From Chloroflexota bacterium (GTDB taxonomy: Bacteria; Chloroflexota; Dehalococcoidia; UBA3495), in the NCBI GenBank assembly GCA_002707185.1, contig PAMF01000007.1:14191-29501 (forward strand): a DNA stretch of 15,311 nucleotides, given 5' to 3'. Both the position numbers and the translations under genes were made by a program. The notes beneath the pieces are model-generated. The model had not been told where the DNA came from. It was given only the letters and a program-made list of their open reading frames with translations, and did not search any database. Shown here one piece after another: positions 1 to 6,097 of the stretch; position 1 is the first letter of the stretch, and each line of letters opens with the position of its first letter.

Positions 1-174
1 CGTGGTGTAGTCCAGGAGATTTGACAACGAAAAACACCGTAAAGAGTTTTCCCAAAAAGATTATGATTAATAGTTCCGAAAATACTAAACAGAGAACGAA
101 CTGTAATGCATGACGTGATCACGCCTCCCCAATTCCCCATATGAAAACCCATAATTCCAAGATACTACCAACCG

Positions 175-203
175 TTGCAAAAAACCTGCTGGACTAATAA
201 TAT
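175..203 (+). promoter_or_regulatory. Possible promoter of the small barrel gene at 290
   Basis: A TTGCAA hexamer (175-180) and a TAATAT hexamer (198-203) are separated by 17 bases, each matching the sigma-70 consensus at four of six positions. The predicted transcript would have a leader of about 80 bases. A TGGTATATAT element at 241-250 offers a different control point nearer the gene. The rest of 1-289 shows only a 10-bp palindrome, CGTGATCACG (114-123), and no gene I can support. Confidence 0.3.
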
Positions 204-289
204 TCCCCCCTTTCGTCTCAGGTAAATGACGAGGGGCGACTGGTATATATCCGATCCACATTTTATATGATGTTCTGAGGAGATCCAAA

Positions 290-592
290 ATGTACATGGT
301 AAGAAACGTATGGAAGTGTGCCCGTGGAAAGGTTCCTGAATGCTTGGAAGTTGTTAAGGAAGTTAGGGCTTCCTGGGCCAAAGATGGTAATACAACCGGT
401 AGAATATACACGGATTATACTGACCGTATGGATACTATTTCATTTGAGATAGAAGTGGAAAGTCTCGATGAGTATTTTAACAATCAGCGTAGCAATTACG
501 ATGAGTTGTCTCCCGAGACGCAAGAATCTGTCAGACAATTTAATGGCAACACTGTTGAAGGCAATCGTCAAATCTGGGAGATAATTCCATAA
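290..592 (+). CDS. Small dimeric alpha/beta-barrel (NIPSNAP/ABM-like) protein
   Basis: This 100-residue soluble protein has no signal peptide or membrane segment. Its size and layout (N-terminal strand MYMVRNVWKC, a GKV turn, a helix, then further strands ending in IWEIIP) fit the ferredoxin-like dimeric alpha/beta-barrel superfamily, which includes NIPSNAP, ABM and Dabb domains. Its first 35 residues align by eye with the protein at 4269 (MY..R, K, GKV, AS and G at matching positions), so the two look like paralogues. The start is supported by GAGGAG at 277-282, seven bases before the ATG. It is convergent with the amidohydrolase at 945-2024. Family members include heme-binding proteins, monooxygenases and stress proteins, so the reaction cannot be named. 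Confidence 0.72.
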   Translation: MYMVRNVWKCARGKVPECLEVVKEVRASWAKDGNTTGRIYTDYTDRMDTISFEIEVESLDEYFNNQRSNYDELSPETQESVRQFNGNTVEGNRQIWEIIP

Positions 593-944
593 TCATATTG
601 GCATCGACCAGACGGCCGGTATTAAATCACATAAACTTGATATCTTGATTTGAAGGATGGTAATCAGAATTCTTTATGTATTGATTTGAACATCTGAAAC
701 CATCGATCACCAAATGTGTCCAACATATGTTCTCAGATTTGCGCTAAATAAAAATCACTATCACCCCGAAAGAAAATATGGTCCTATTTAAGAGGATCGT
801 GACAGAATACAAGAATCAAACATATACCGGATGGGTCATACTGAACGTTCATTCTTATGCAAGGATCCAATCCATGCTATAGATCTCTCCTGAAATTCAC
901 TGATTCCAAAAATAGAACAACAGTAGGATTAAGTGGACCCAATC
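593..944. other. Gene-free convergent spacer
   Basis: This 352-base stretch lies between the ends of two convergent genes. I see no coding frame with a ribosome binding site and no convincing intrinsic terminator. The only symmetric sequences are two 10-bp palindromes, AACATATGTT near 723 and TGAACGTTCA near 841. This contrasts with the other convergent pairs at 5808/6098 and 13116/13337, which have long perfect hairpins. Confidence 0.5.
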
Positions 945-2024
945 TTATTCTTCAATTCCAAGGAGCCCTGCAGCAGTACCACCAAGAATCTTTACCCGGT
1001 CTTCATCCGTTAGCCCAGGAATCGACATGATATGGTCGATAGGATCAGTGTTCCAGGGGAACGGGTAATCGGTACCGAGGAGTACATGATCAATCCCTGC
1101 CTCGCATATTAAATGTCTCATGGCCTCCCTCGTAAACATTATGGAATCGAAATACAGTTGGCCACCTCGGATATATTCGGTAGGTTTTTTCTTCGGTAAT
1201 GGTCCTACCTCGTCAGGAAATGTAGTAATCACTGCGTCTGAGCGATTGGCATAGGAAGGCAGGAAGCCACCTCCATGAGAGGCGCAGATCTTGAGCCCTG
1301 GAAACCTATCAAGTGTGCCTTCGAATATCAAATGCGACAAGGCAATCGTGGTCTCAAGCGGATTCCCAATCGTATTAGTCAGGAGACCATTTCCTCCTAA
1401 CCGACCGCTCGATTCCAATTCACGGGTGCCGAGCGGGTGCATAAATACTAGAACACCCAACTCTTCGCATTTCGCCCAAAAAGGATGAAACTTCGGGTTG
1501 GCAAGATCCTCACCTGCTACGCTTCCCCCAACGCTAACACCCCGAAAACCAAGGGTTTTAACAGCCTTATCCACCTGTTCAACTGCAAGGTCAGGATATT
1601 GCAACGCTGATGTCGCAAATGCAATGAATCTATCATCCTGTGAGGCACAGAACCCAGCCAATGCCTCGTTTTGCACCTGAATCAATTCTGCCGCAGCATC
1701 ACGTTCAGCCTTGTACCAGTAAGGATTTACACTGAGAGCCTCGACATCGACGCCCGATTGGTTCATCTGAGTCAATCTATCGTTGACATTGGACCACAGA
1801 AGACCCTCCTCCTCTAGGGGATGGTTAATCAGGTCTGCAGCTTCTGGAACTATACAATGTGCATGGACATCCACCGTCTTCACTCGCTTGCCGCTAATAA
1901 CCACCTCACGGCGGACACTTTCCGTAATCTGGGCTGAACTGCCACCACCAGCACCGAAGCCAGTTTCGCAATCGACAAAGGCCAAGATCAAACCAGTATC
2001 CTGACTACCGTTAGTTATAGGCAT
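945..2024 (-). CDS. Amidohydrolase family 2 (ACMSD/decarboxylase-type) metal enzyme
   Basis: This 359-residue protein is of the TIM-barrel amidohydrolase-2 family, which includes aminocarboxymuconate-semialdehyde decarboxylase and aromatic-acid decarboxylases such as LigW. Visible metal and catalytic residues are H54 and H56 (VDVHAHC), H196 (FMHPLG), H250 (SHGGGFLP) and D319 (GTDYPFPW), the full family set in the usual order. Most members decarboxylate or hydrolyse aromatic or ring-opened acids in the cytoplasm with one divalent metal. About 45 residues precede the conserved barrel start and include a glycine-rich stretch (GFGAGGGSS). This is longer than usual, but GGAGG seven bases before the ATG supports the start. 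The neighbours are a cupin read divergently and a small barrel protein. The family is secure; the substrate is unknown. Confidence 0.88.
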   Translation of the reverse strand: MPITNGSQDTGLILAFVDCETGFGAGGGSSAQITESVRREVVISGKRVKTVDVHAHCIVPEAADLINHPLEEEGLLWSNVNDRLTQMNQSGVDVEALSVNPYWYKAERDAAAELIQVQNEALAGFCASQDDRFIAFATSALQYPDLAVEQVDKAVKTLGFRGVSVGGSVAGEDLANPKFHPFWAKCEELGVLVFMHPLGTRELESSGRLGGNGLLTNTIGNPLETTIALSHLIFEGTLDRFPGLKICASHGGGFLPSYANRSDAVITTFPDEVGPLPKKKPTEYIRGGQLYFDSIMFTREAMRHLICEAGIDHVLLGTDYPFPWNTDPIDHIMSIPGLTDEDRVKILGGTAAGLLGIEE

Positions 2025-2210
2025 TTATGTTCCTCCGCTTTGCATCATAGTTGCCACCAATTTCTCAAATAGATAAACATCCTTGCTCATTGTATCGGTG
2101 TGCGCAAGCAGAAGAAAAGACTGCTCGCAAGATAGAACAGATATAGACCAAAAGTAGAGCCATAATTGGATCTCAACTGAGATACCGCCGATAAATAAAA
2201 CGTTCAGCGT

Positions 2211-2234
2211 GCGTTAATAGCAAGCTATTAACGC
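2211..2234. promoter_or_regulatory. Inverted repeat, candidate operator
   Basis: Arms GCGTTAATAGC and GCTATTAACGC are an 11-base perfect match around a two-base centre (AA). A two-base loop is a poor RNA hairpin, and no U-run of terminator type is close by. A binding site for a dimeric regulator serving the amidohydrolase and/or cupin is therefore the more natural reading. The regulator is not encoded in the window. Confidence 0.45.
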
Positions 2235-2381
2235 TTTAGTTGATTTGTATAACTATTCATCAGAACAAAACACCGACCTCAAAAGCTACCCTCTACGGAT
2301 TAATCCATGTCCAAACAAATCGTTAACCTTTGCAAAAAAGACACTCTACATTACTCTTTGATTCTCCATTCATTGGGCCGC

Positions 2382-2409
2382 TTGCATAGCCCAACAACCC
2401 TGTTAGAAT
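2382..2409 (+). promoter_or_regulatory. Candidate cupin promoter
   Basis: TTGCAT (2382-2387) and TAGAAT (2404-2409) are spaced by 16 bases. The -10 matches consensus at five of six positions, the -35 at three. The predicted start near 2416 gives a leader of about 40 bases containing the ribosome binding site at 2441-2450. Confidence 0.38.
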
Positions 2410-2455
2410 TCAGATCCATAGAACATCGTATATACACGTTAAGGAAGGGAGTAAA

Positions 2456-2755
2456 ATGTCAGACCGCGAGCTAGGAAACGTAGGATCGTATGTGATGGTC
2501 GAAAACGACCAGGTTCGAGTATGGCAGAACGATCTTGAACCCGGCGAATCCAGTGACTGGCATCTCCACACTGCAAATTATCTATTCGTAGCTACTAAAC
2601 ACGGTGATCTGAAAGTTGAATTCGATGATGACTCATCCCAGGTCATAGAAATGCAGGTGGGACAGGTGGTAATAGGAGACAAAGACTCAATTCACCAACT
2701 TACGAACGTTGGAGACGCTCGCTACACCAGTGTGATAATCGAGTTAAAGGACTAG
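2456..2755 (+). CDS. Small single-domain cupin
   Basis: This 99-residue protein is one cupin barrel. Motif 1 is G30-x5-H36-x-H38 and motif 2 is H80-x3-N84, which would place H36, H38 and H80 on a metal. The glutamate that usually follows the HxH pair is absent (region TANYLFV), so the metal site has three histidines at most. Family resemblance is to short cupins such as BauB-like proteins. Possible roles are a small dioxygenase, an isomerase or a binding protein. The start follows AAGGAAGGGAG with good spacing. It is convergent with the DinB-like gene at 2900-3739, and an inverted repeat at 2890-2919 lies between their ends. The fold is confident; the function is open. Confidence 0.8.
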   Translation: MSDRELGNVGSYVMVENDQVRVWQNDLEPGESSDWHLHTANYLFVATKHGDLKVEFDDDSSQVIEMQVGQVVIGDKDSIHQLTNVGDARYTSVIIELKD

Positions 2756-2889
2756 ACCTGATTCTCAGTTCAGGGTGATCGTACTAACCCTCCCAATGCT
2801 GCCACTGCACAAGTCTTGATCCGAGATAGAGGTGTAACTCTGATCATCGTCGTGGGGATCTCTTATTATTCTAAACGGTGATAATCAAT

Positions 2890-2919
2890 AATGGTTCAAT
2901 CAAAATCCTTTGAACCATT
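2890..2919. repeat. Inverted repeat at convergent gene ends
   Basis: AATGGTTCAA (2890-2899) and TTGAACCATT (2910-2919) pair perfectly around a 10-base loop. Four more pairs follow beyond a one-base bulge (CAAT 2886-2889, ATTG 2921-2924). It overlaps the stop codon of the minus-strand gene (2900-2902). Neither strand shows a proper U-run after it, so it is only a weak terminator candidate; it could protect 3' ends. Confidence 0.4.
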
Positions 2920-3739
2920 CATTGAAGTTCTTCGCCTGCTCCAAAGAGCCTTCAACCATCAACCTACCATCGGTGATCGCCTGCTCTACTTGTAATCTTC
3001 CGAACATCAGAAGAAGGTAGTTACCGGTATCACACCGAAATATGGCATCAGGTGCCTCCGCATTATGTGGTTCTGTATTGAAAGTATCTCCGCTAACTAT
3101 CAAGTCCGTACGGACCTTTAATGGGGTGGAGATATCAAAACGGTAGCGTACCGGTACCGGTAAATCCAATCCCGGTGTAAAGGCAGTACCAATCCATCGT
3201 GGCACCAACTCCAAAAGAGGTGGAAGAGAGCTTAGCGACAATTCCGCCTTACTATCTACACCCCTACGAATATCCCAGCCGTGTAGAGCTAATTCCTGTA
3301 TTTGGATGCTTAAATAGGATTTAACTGGAAGTACGCCCCTTCGGTGAAAGCATGGCTTAGCCCAATCTTCTTCACTCAGCAGACCTATAACATTCTTTAG
3401 ATGTTCATGGCCTGAAGTAAAATCGTCCAATATCTGAGCCCTAGATTTCTGCCGGAACTCTCTGGCTGAGGGACCGCTGGGATGTGAAGCCCTCTCCCCC
3501 GAAGGCACGAACGATTGACCCTCCGGAGGGCCCGAGTGACCAGCGATAGCTCTAGTTATGTTAGAAGCCCATCCTCCCACACTGACAGATAAATGGGACA
3601 CTATATCCTCGATGGTCCAGCCGTCACTCGTGCTATCACTCGCCCATATTTCTGCATCGAGACTCCCGAGGTAAGTTTTCAAACTGGATGCTTCAGATAC
3701 AACTGCTTCGACTATGCTATTTGTAGAAATAGATTCCAT
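2900..3739 (-). CDS. DinB/maleylpyruvate-isomerase-like protein with SCP2-like C-terminus
   Basis: This 279-residue protein has two parts. Residues about 5-165 form a DinB four-helix bundle of the mycothiol-dependent maleylpyruvate isomerase N-terminal type. H49 (IVSHLS), E149 and H153 (QELALHGWD) match the H-E-x3-H zinc set of that family. Residues about 185-279 resemble the SCP2-like C-terminal domain, with the typical ending D-G-R-L...G. Characterised relatives isomerise or transfer groups using a low-molecular-weight thiol; many homologues are uncharacterised. The ATG is preceded by a G-run (GGGGG, five-base spacing), with a better GGAGG too far upstream. It lies 101 bases downstream of the small barrel gene at 3841-4131, probably on the same transcript, with a GC-rich hairpin between. 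Confidence 0.8.
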   Translation of the reverse strand: MESISTNSIVEAVVSEASSLKTYLGSLDAEIWASDSTSDGWTIEDIVSHLSVSVGGWASNITRAIAGHSGPPEGQSFVPSGERASHPSGPSAREFRQKSRAQILDDFTSGHEHLKNVIGLLSEEDWAKPCFHRRGVLPVKSYLSIQIQELALHGWDIRRGVDSKAELSLSSLPPLLELVPRWIGTAFTPGLDLPVPVRYRFDISTPLKVRTDLIVSGDTFNTEPHNAEAPDAIFRCDTGNYLLLMFGRLQVEQAITDGRLMVEGSLEQAKNFNEWFKGF

Positions 3740-3779
3740 GCCTACCCCCTATAAATACCCTCCTAGGGCGCACCTGTAG

Positions 3780-3813
3780 GGGGGCGGGAATACCAACTTG
3801 GCTTACCGCCCCC
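3780..3813 (-). repeat. GC-rich hairpin between two minus-strand genes
   Basis: GGGGGCGG (3780-3787) pairs with CCGCCCCC (3806-3813). The 18-base loop holds a second small dyad, CCAA-C-TTGG (3793-3801). On the minus-strand transcript it follows the small barrel gene and precedes the DinB-like gene. No U-run follows, so it may act as a pause, processing or stability element rather than a classical terminator. Confidence 0.45.
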
Positions 3814-3840
3814 GGATTCTATCGAAAGTCAGTTATTCAG

Positions 3841-4131
3841 TTATGTAGCAGGGAACCATACCCCTGAATATACCCCCCTGTCTGGAGGAGCGCTCACTAG
3901 AGAAGCCATATCAGAAAATACCTTCTGAACCGTATCAGATGCGTCGCGCGCATTCTGGCTACTCTCGTACAGACCGATTATAGTTAGCTCATCTTCCCCA
4001 GTCACAGCGACCGCGAATCCAATTATCCCAGCCAGTTGGGTTACCAAACCGGACTGTTCATCGATAAACTTTGTTACCTCTTCCATTTTCCCAGGTTGTA
4101 AACTAACAACAGTTTTAGATATTCCAGCCAT
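3841..4131 (-). CDS. Small dimeric alpha/beta-barrel protein (ABM/Dabb-like)
   Basis: This 96-residue soluble protein has a pattern of strand, helix, strand (LAGIIGFAVAV), strand (ELTIIGLYES) and a long helix, ending in a strand (GVYSGVWFPA). This fits the dimeric ferredoxin-like barrel fold of the antibiotic-biosynthesis-monooxygenase and related families. It is only distantly like the other two small barrel proteins of the window. AGGAG with a seven-base spacer precedes the ATG. It is divergent from the gene at 4269, and the gap holds a precisely symmetric 10-bp inverted pair. It probably heads a two-gene transcript with the DinB-like gene. A role as a small monooxygenase or lactone-forming accessory enzyme is possible but not shown. 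Confidence 0.68.
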   Translation of the reverse strand: MAGISKTVVSLQPGKMEEVTKFIDEQSGLVTQLAGIIGFAVAVTGEDELTIIGLYESSQNARDASDTVQKVFSDMASLVSAPPDRGVYSGVWFPAT

Positions 4132-4169
4132 TTCTTAACTCCTATATCATTTAAACATCCGAATATCAG

Positions 4170-4227
4170 AAACATACCACGACTCGGCAACCAAGCCAAA
4201 CCTCTCAGACGGGTGTCTGGTATGTTT
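4170..4227. promoter_or_regulatory. Shared divergent promoter elements (TGGTATGTTT pair)
   Basis: AAACATACCA (4170-4179) and TGGTATGTTT (4218-4227) are exact inverted copies 38 bases apart. Their centre lies about 67 bases from one start codon (4131) and 70 from the other (4269). Read toward each gene, the element is followed after four bases by TATAAT (plus, 4232-4237) or TATTCG (minus). A 5-bp dyad CAGAC/GTCTG (4206-4219) lies between them. The arrangement suggests one regulator, or one promoter architecture, serving both small-barrel genes. Confidence 0.5.
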
Positions 4228-4231
4228 GTAG

Positions 4232-4237
4232 TATAAT
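4232..4237 (+). promoter_or_regulatory. -10 element for the gene at 4269
   Basis: A perfect TATAAT gives a predicted start near 4244 and a 25-base leader that contains AAAGGAG (4254-4260). No good -35 hexamer stands 16-18 bases upstream. The TGGTATGTTT element occupies the space just before it, consistent with an activator-dependent promoter. Confidence 0.45.
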
Positions 4238-4268
4238 TTCACGGAGCCAACACAAAGGAGACCGAATA

Positions 4269-4592
4269 ATGTACCTTTTGAGAAGAACAGCTAAAGCCCA
4301 ACAAGGGAAAGTTTGGGATGTTGCCAACCTAATGTCTAAGATCTGTGCCTCCTATGAGGAAAATGGGCGTTACAAAGCCCAGGTGTTTGTTTCGCAGGGC
4401 CTTCCCGGGACTCCGAATGTGGTTTGCGCAGAATGGACTCAAGAAGCCATAGAACCCAACTGGCCAACGAGAGTCCCAGAGGCAGTGCGAACCTTGAACG
4501 CCGAGATGTTCCCTATGCTGACCGAGCCTTGGAGTATAGAATTCTTTGAACTGGTAACACCTCAAAAACTTGAGGAAAGGAACTTTCACTAA
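4269..4592 (+). CDS. Small dimeric alpha/beta-barrel protein, paralogue of 290-592
   Basis: This 107-residue soluble protein begins MYLLRRTAK...GKV and shares this start pattern, the GKV turn and an AS...G helix end with the product of 290-592. It therefore belongs to the same NIPSNAP/ABM-like family. Tryptophans in CAEWTQ and EPWSIEFF are typical of strands lining such barrels. AAAGGAG lies eight bases before the ATG. A 26-bp perfect hairpin follows 36 bases after the stop. The function is unknown. Placement beside VOC, CMD and DinB-like genes suggests a part in handling oxygenated organic intermediates, but that is inference. Confidence 0.7.
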   Translation: MYLLRRTAKAQQGKVWDVANLMSKICASYEENGRYKAQVFVSQGLPGTPNVVCAEWTQEAIEPNWPTRVPEAVRTLNAEMFPMLTEPWSIEFFELVTPQKLEERNFH

Positions 4593-4628
4593 CCCGGTCA
4601 AATTTGAAATATTGTTTGATAACATCGT

Positions 4629-4691
4629 GAATCCTGTATTAAAAAAGGACCTCTGACCCATTATTAGAGGTCCTTTTTTAATACAGGATTC
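4629..4691 (+). terminator. Very long perfect hairpin terminator, possible attenuator
   Basis: Arms 4629-4654 and 4666-4691 are 26-base perfect complements around an 11-base loop. The core stem (GGACCTCT with AGAGGTCC) is followed by TTTTTT on the plus strand and, by symmetry, also on the minus strand. It is thus a strong terminator for 4269-4592. The distal arm ends only 36 bases before the VOC start codon, leaving little room for a separate promoter. Confidence 0.85.
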
Positions 4692-4727
4692 TTATCACTT
4701 TAACTTTAAATCGTGGAGAAATATTTT

Positions 4728-5132
4728 ATGATCAGACACATCGGCATTAACGTTAGTGATCTAGTAAAAGCCAAATATTATTATGACAACCTTCTCCCAT
4801 CATTGGGGTTCGAACTTCATATAGTAGCTGAGGATCAATTCGCGTATCGCCCTAGTGACAATCAATCTGGTCCCTCGATTTTCTTTTATCCTGCCTTGGA
4901 AGATGAAAGATATTCACGACATAAACCTGGGCTTCAGCACTTAGCTTTTACAGCAGAATCCCGGTCGGCAGTAAATGATATACACGCTAAAGCTCAGTTA
5001 CTGGGATCAGAAATAATTTATCCTCCTCAGTTGTTTCCTCAATACCGTCCCCATTATTTTGCAACATTCTGGTTGGACCCGGAAGGAATAATGCTGGAAT
5101 CAGTTTGTCTGACTGAAAACCATTCCAACTAA
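4728..5132 (+). CDS. VOC superfamily (glyoxalase/dioxygenase-type) protein
   Basis: I choose the ATG at 4728 (134 residues), because GGAG at 4715-4718 is nine bases upstream and MIRHIGINVSDL is the normal start of this family. A GTG at 4713 would only add five residues and would overlap that site. Two beta-alpha-beta-beta-beta modules are visible. Putative metal ligands are H4, H71 (GLQHLAF) and E124 (GIMLESV), the usual positions in a single-domain VOC protein acting as a dimer. Members include glyoxalases, extradiol dioxygenases, epimerases and antibiotic-resistance proteins, so the substrate is open. The gene stands right behind a 26-bp hairpin and 121 bases before the CMD-family gene. Confidence 0.85.
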   Translation: MIRHIGINVSDLVKAKYYYDNLLPSLGFELHIVAEDQFAYRPSDNQSGPSIFFYPALEDERYSRHKPGLQHLAFTAESRSAVNDIHAKAQLLGSEIIYPPQLFPQYRPHYFATFWLDPEGIMLESVCLTENHSN

Positions 5133-5208
5133 CTGATCACACGGGTCCGTGTAAAATTTAGAGTCGCGGCACCTGGACAATTACTTTTCCATTGTTTGAT
5201 ATCTCCTG

Positions 5209-5217
5209 TGCTATACT
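5209..5217 (+). promoter_or_regulatory. Extended -10 promoter of the CMD-family gene
   Basis: TGC followed directly by TATACT (5212-5217) is an extended -10 element. It compensates for the lack of a clear -35. The predicted start near 5224 gives a leader of about 30 bases that contains AGGAG (5241-5245). Confidence 0.45.
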
Positions 5218-5253
5218 CGCGACAATCTACAATTTTCAGTAGGAGATATATCC

Positions 5254-5808
5254 ATGTCCAGACTAACGCCTATCACCAAACGCGACCAGGTCACCGGAGA
5301 TGCACTAACAGCATTCGACGCCATCATAAAGTCTAGAAACAATATTAATGGCCCCCACTCTATGATGATGTACGCCCCTGAGGTCGCTCGCTGTTCTACT
5401 GCGTTAAGCGATTCTTTACGCTTCGGTGGGAATTTATCCGATCACGACACTGAATTGGCCATTATCACAGCAGCACGACACTGGGACTGCGAGTACGTCT
5501 GGGCCTCTCATTCCGCCGCCGCATTAAAAGCGGGTGCCCGACCCGAAGCGGTGGATATAATAGCAAATGAAAACAGTTTAGATGGCCTCACTCAAGAAGA
5601 AGCGGTTATTGTACGTTATGGACGGGAATTGATGGATACCCATCAAGTATCACAAGAAACATTCAACGCCGCTTTGGCACAATTCGGAGAGGCAAATACC
5701 ATAGTCTTAGGAGCCCTGATGGGATACTATTCCTTCATCGCTTGCACACTCCTTGCAACAGATATGAAACCTGCCGTTGGCTCCCCTGTATTGCCAAAAC
5801 TACGATAA
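5254..5808 (+). CDS. Carboxymuconolactone decarboxylase family protein
   Basis: This 184-residue all-helical protein is of the CMD/AhpD-like superfamily. The core is residues about 40-125 (PEVARCSTAL ... LAIITAARHWDCEYVWASHSAAALKAGA), with C79, E80, W83 and H86 in the signature helix. The CxxC pair of the peroxidase-linked AhpD branch is absent, so a decarboxylase or lactone-handling type is more likely than a thiol peroxidase. The C-terminal third (from about 105) is a second helical segment common in longer CMD proteins. AGGAG with an eight-base spacer fixes the start. A hairpin begins at the stop codon. It is convergent with the esterase-like gene at 6098-6961. Substrate unknown. Confidence 0.88.
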   Translation: MSRLTPITKRDQVTGDALTAFDAIIKSRNNINGPHSMMMYAPEVARCSTALSDSLRFGGNLSDHDTELAIITAARHWDCEYVWASHSAAALKAGARPEAVDIIANENSLDGLTQEEAVIVRYGRELMDTHQVSQETFNAALAQFGEANTIVLGALMGYYSFIACTLLATDMKPAVGSPVLPKLR

Positions 5809-5853
5809 GTAGTGTCTACAATAGGACACTACTTAATCTTTAAGTACTTAAAG
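5806..5853 (+). repeat. Two dyads after the CMD-family gene
   Basis: TAAGTAGTGTC (5806-5816, starting with the stop codon) pairs with GACACTACTTA (5825-5835) over an eight-base loop. Three bases further is a perfect 16-bp palindrome at 5838-5853 (CTTTAAG/CTTAAAG arms). The first could be a weak terminator, although the downstream bases are only mildly U-rich. No gene is seen in 5854-6030. Confidence 0.4.
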
Positions 5854-6033
5854 TCTGCGATAGTCTGACGAGCCAACTCAATTCTATTATCAAGGGGATA
5901 TTTATTAGTAGCATCTTTTACAGGACAAAACATCCATCATCCATAGCCAAGTCTGGAAACAACCGATAGGATCTATATGACAATCTCCAATGATCCGATG
6001 GGTCCAGTTCTGCGCAGGAAATATTATTTGAGA

Positions 6034-6077
6034 AAACAAAGAGGCGAAAACGAGAGTTCGTTTTCGCCTCTTTGTTT
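6034..6077. terminator. Long bidirectional hairpin terminator
   Basis: Arms 6034-6053 and 6058-6077 are 20-base perfect complements with a four-base loop (GAGT). The GC core GAGGCG/CGCCTC is flanked by A-rich sequence before and TTTGTTT after, on both strands. It lies between the convergent ends of the CMD-family gene (5808) and the hydrolase gene (6098), so it can stop transcription from both sides. Confidence 0.88.
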
Positions 6078-6097
6078 AACCGATTTAGTGTCTCTAT

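Larger units (their letters stand above)
2025..2455. promoter_or_regulatory. Divergent control region, amidohydrolase / cupin
   Basis: This 431-base gap separates two divergent genes. It holds two dyads with 2-base centres: ATCTCA/TGAGAT at 2170-2183, and a longer one with 11-base arms at 2211-2234. An imperfect stem (2101-2111 with 2121-2129, two-base bulge) would lie in the amidohydrolase leader. A candidate cupin promoter is at 2382-2409. I found no convincing promoter for the amidohydrolase; a weak TTGCTA hexamer on the minus strand overlaps the longer dyad. I see no small gene here. Confidence 0.45.

Noticed and set aside
4329..4661. 110-codon open frame on the minus strand
   Set aside because: It is antisense to the small-barrel gene at 4269-4592 and begins inside the terminator hairpin; no ribosome site.
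4629..4691. Miniature transposon (MITE) explanation for the long inverted repeat
   Set aside because: It is only 63 bases with an 11-base loop and has a terminator-like GC core with U-run. No target-site duplication is visible.
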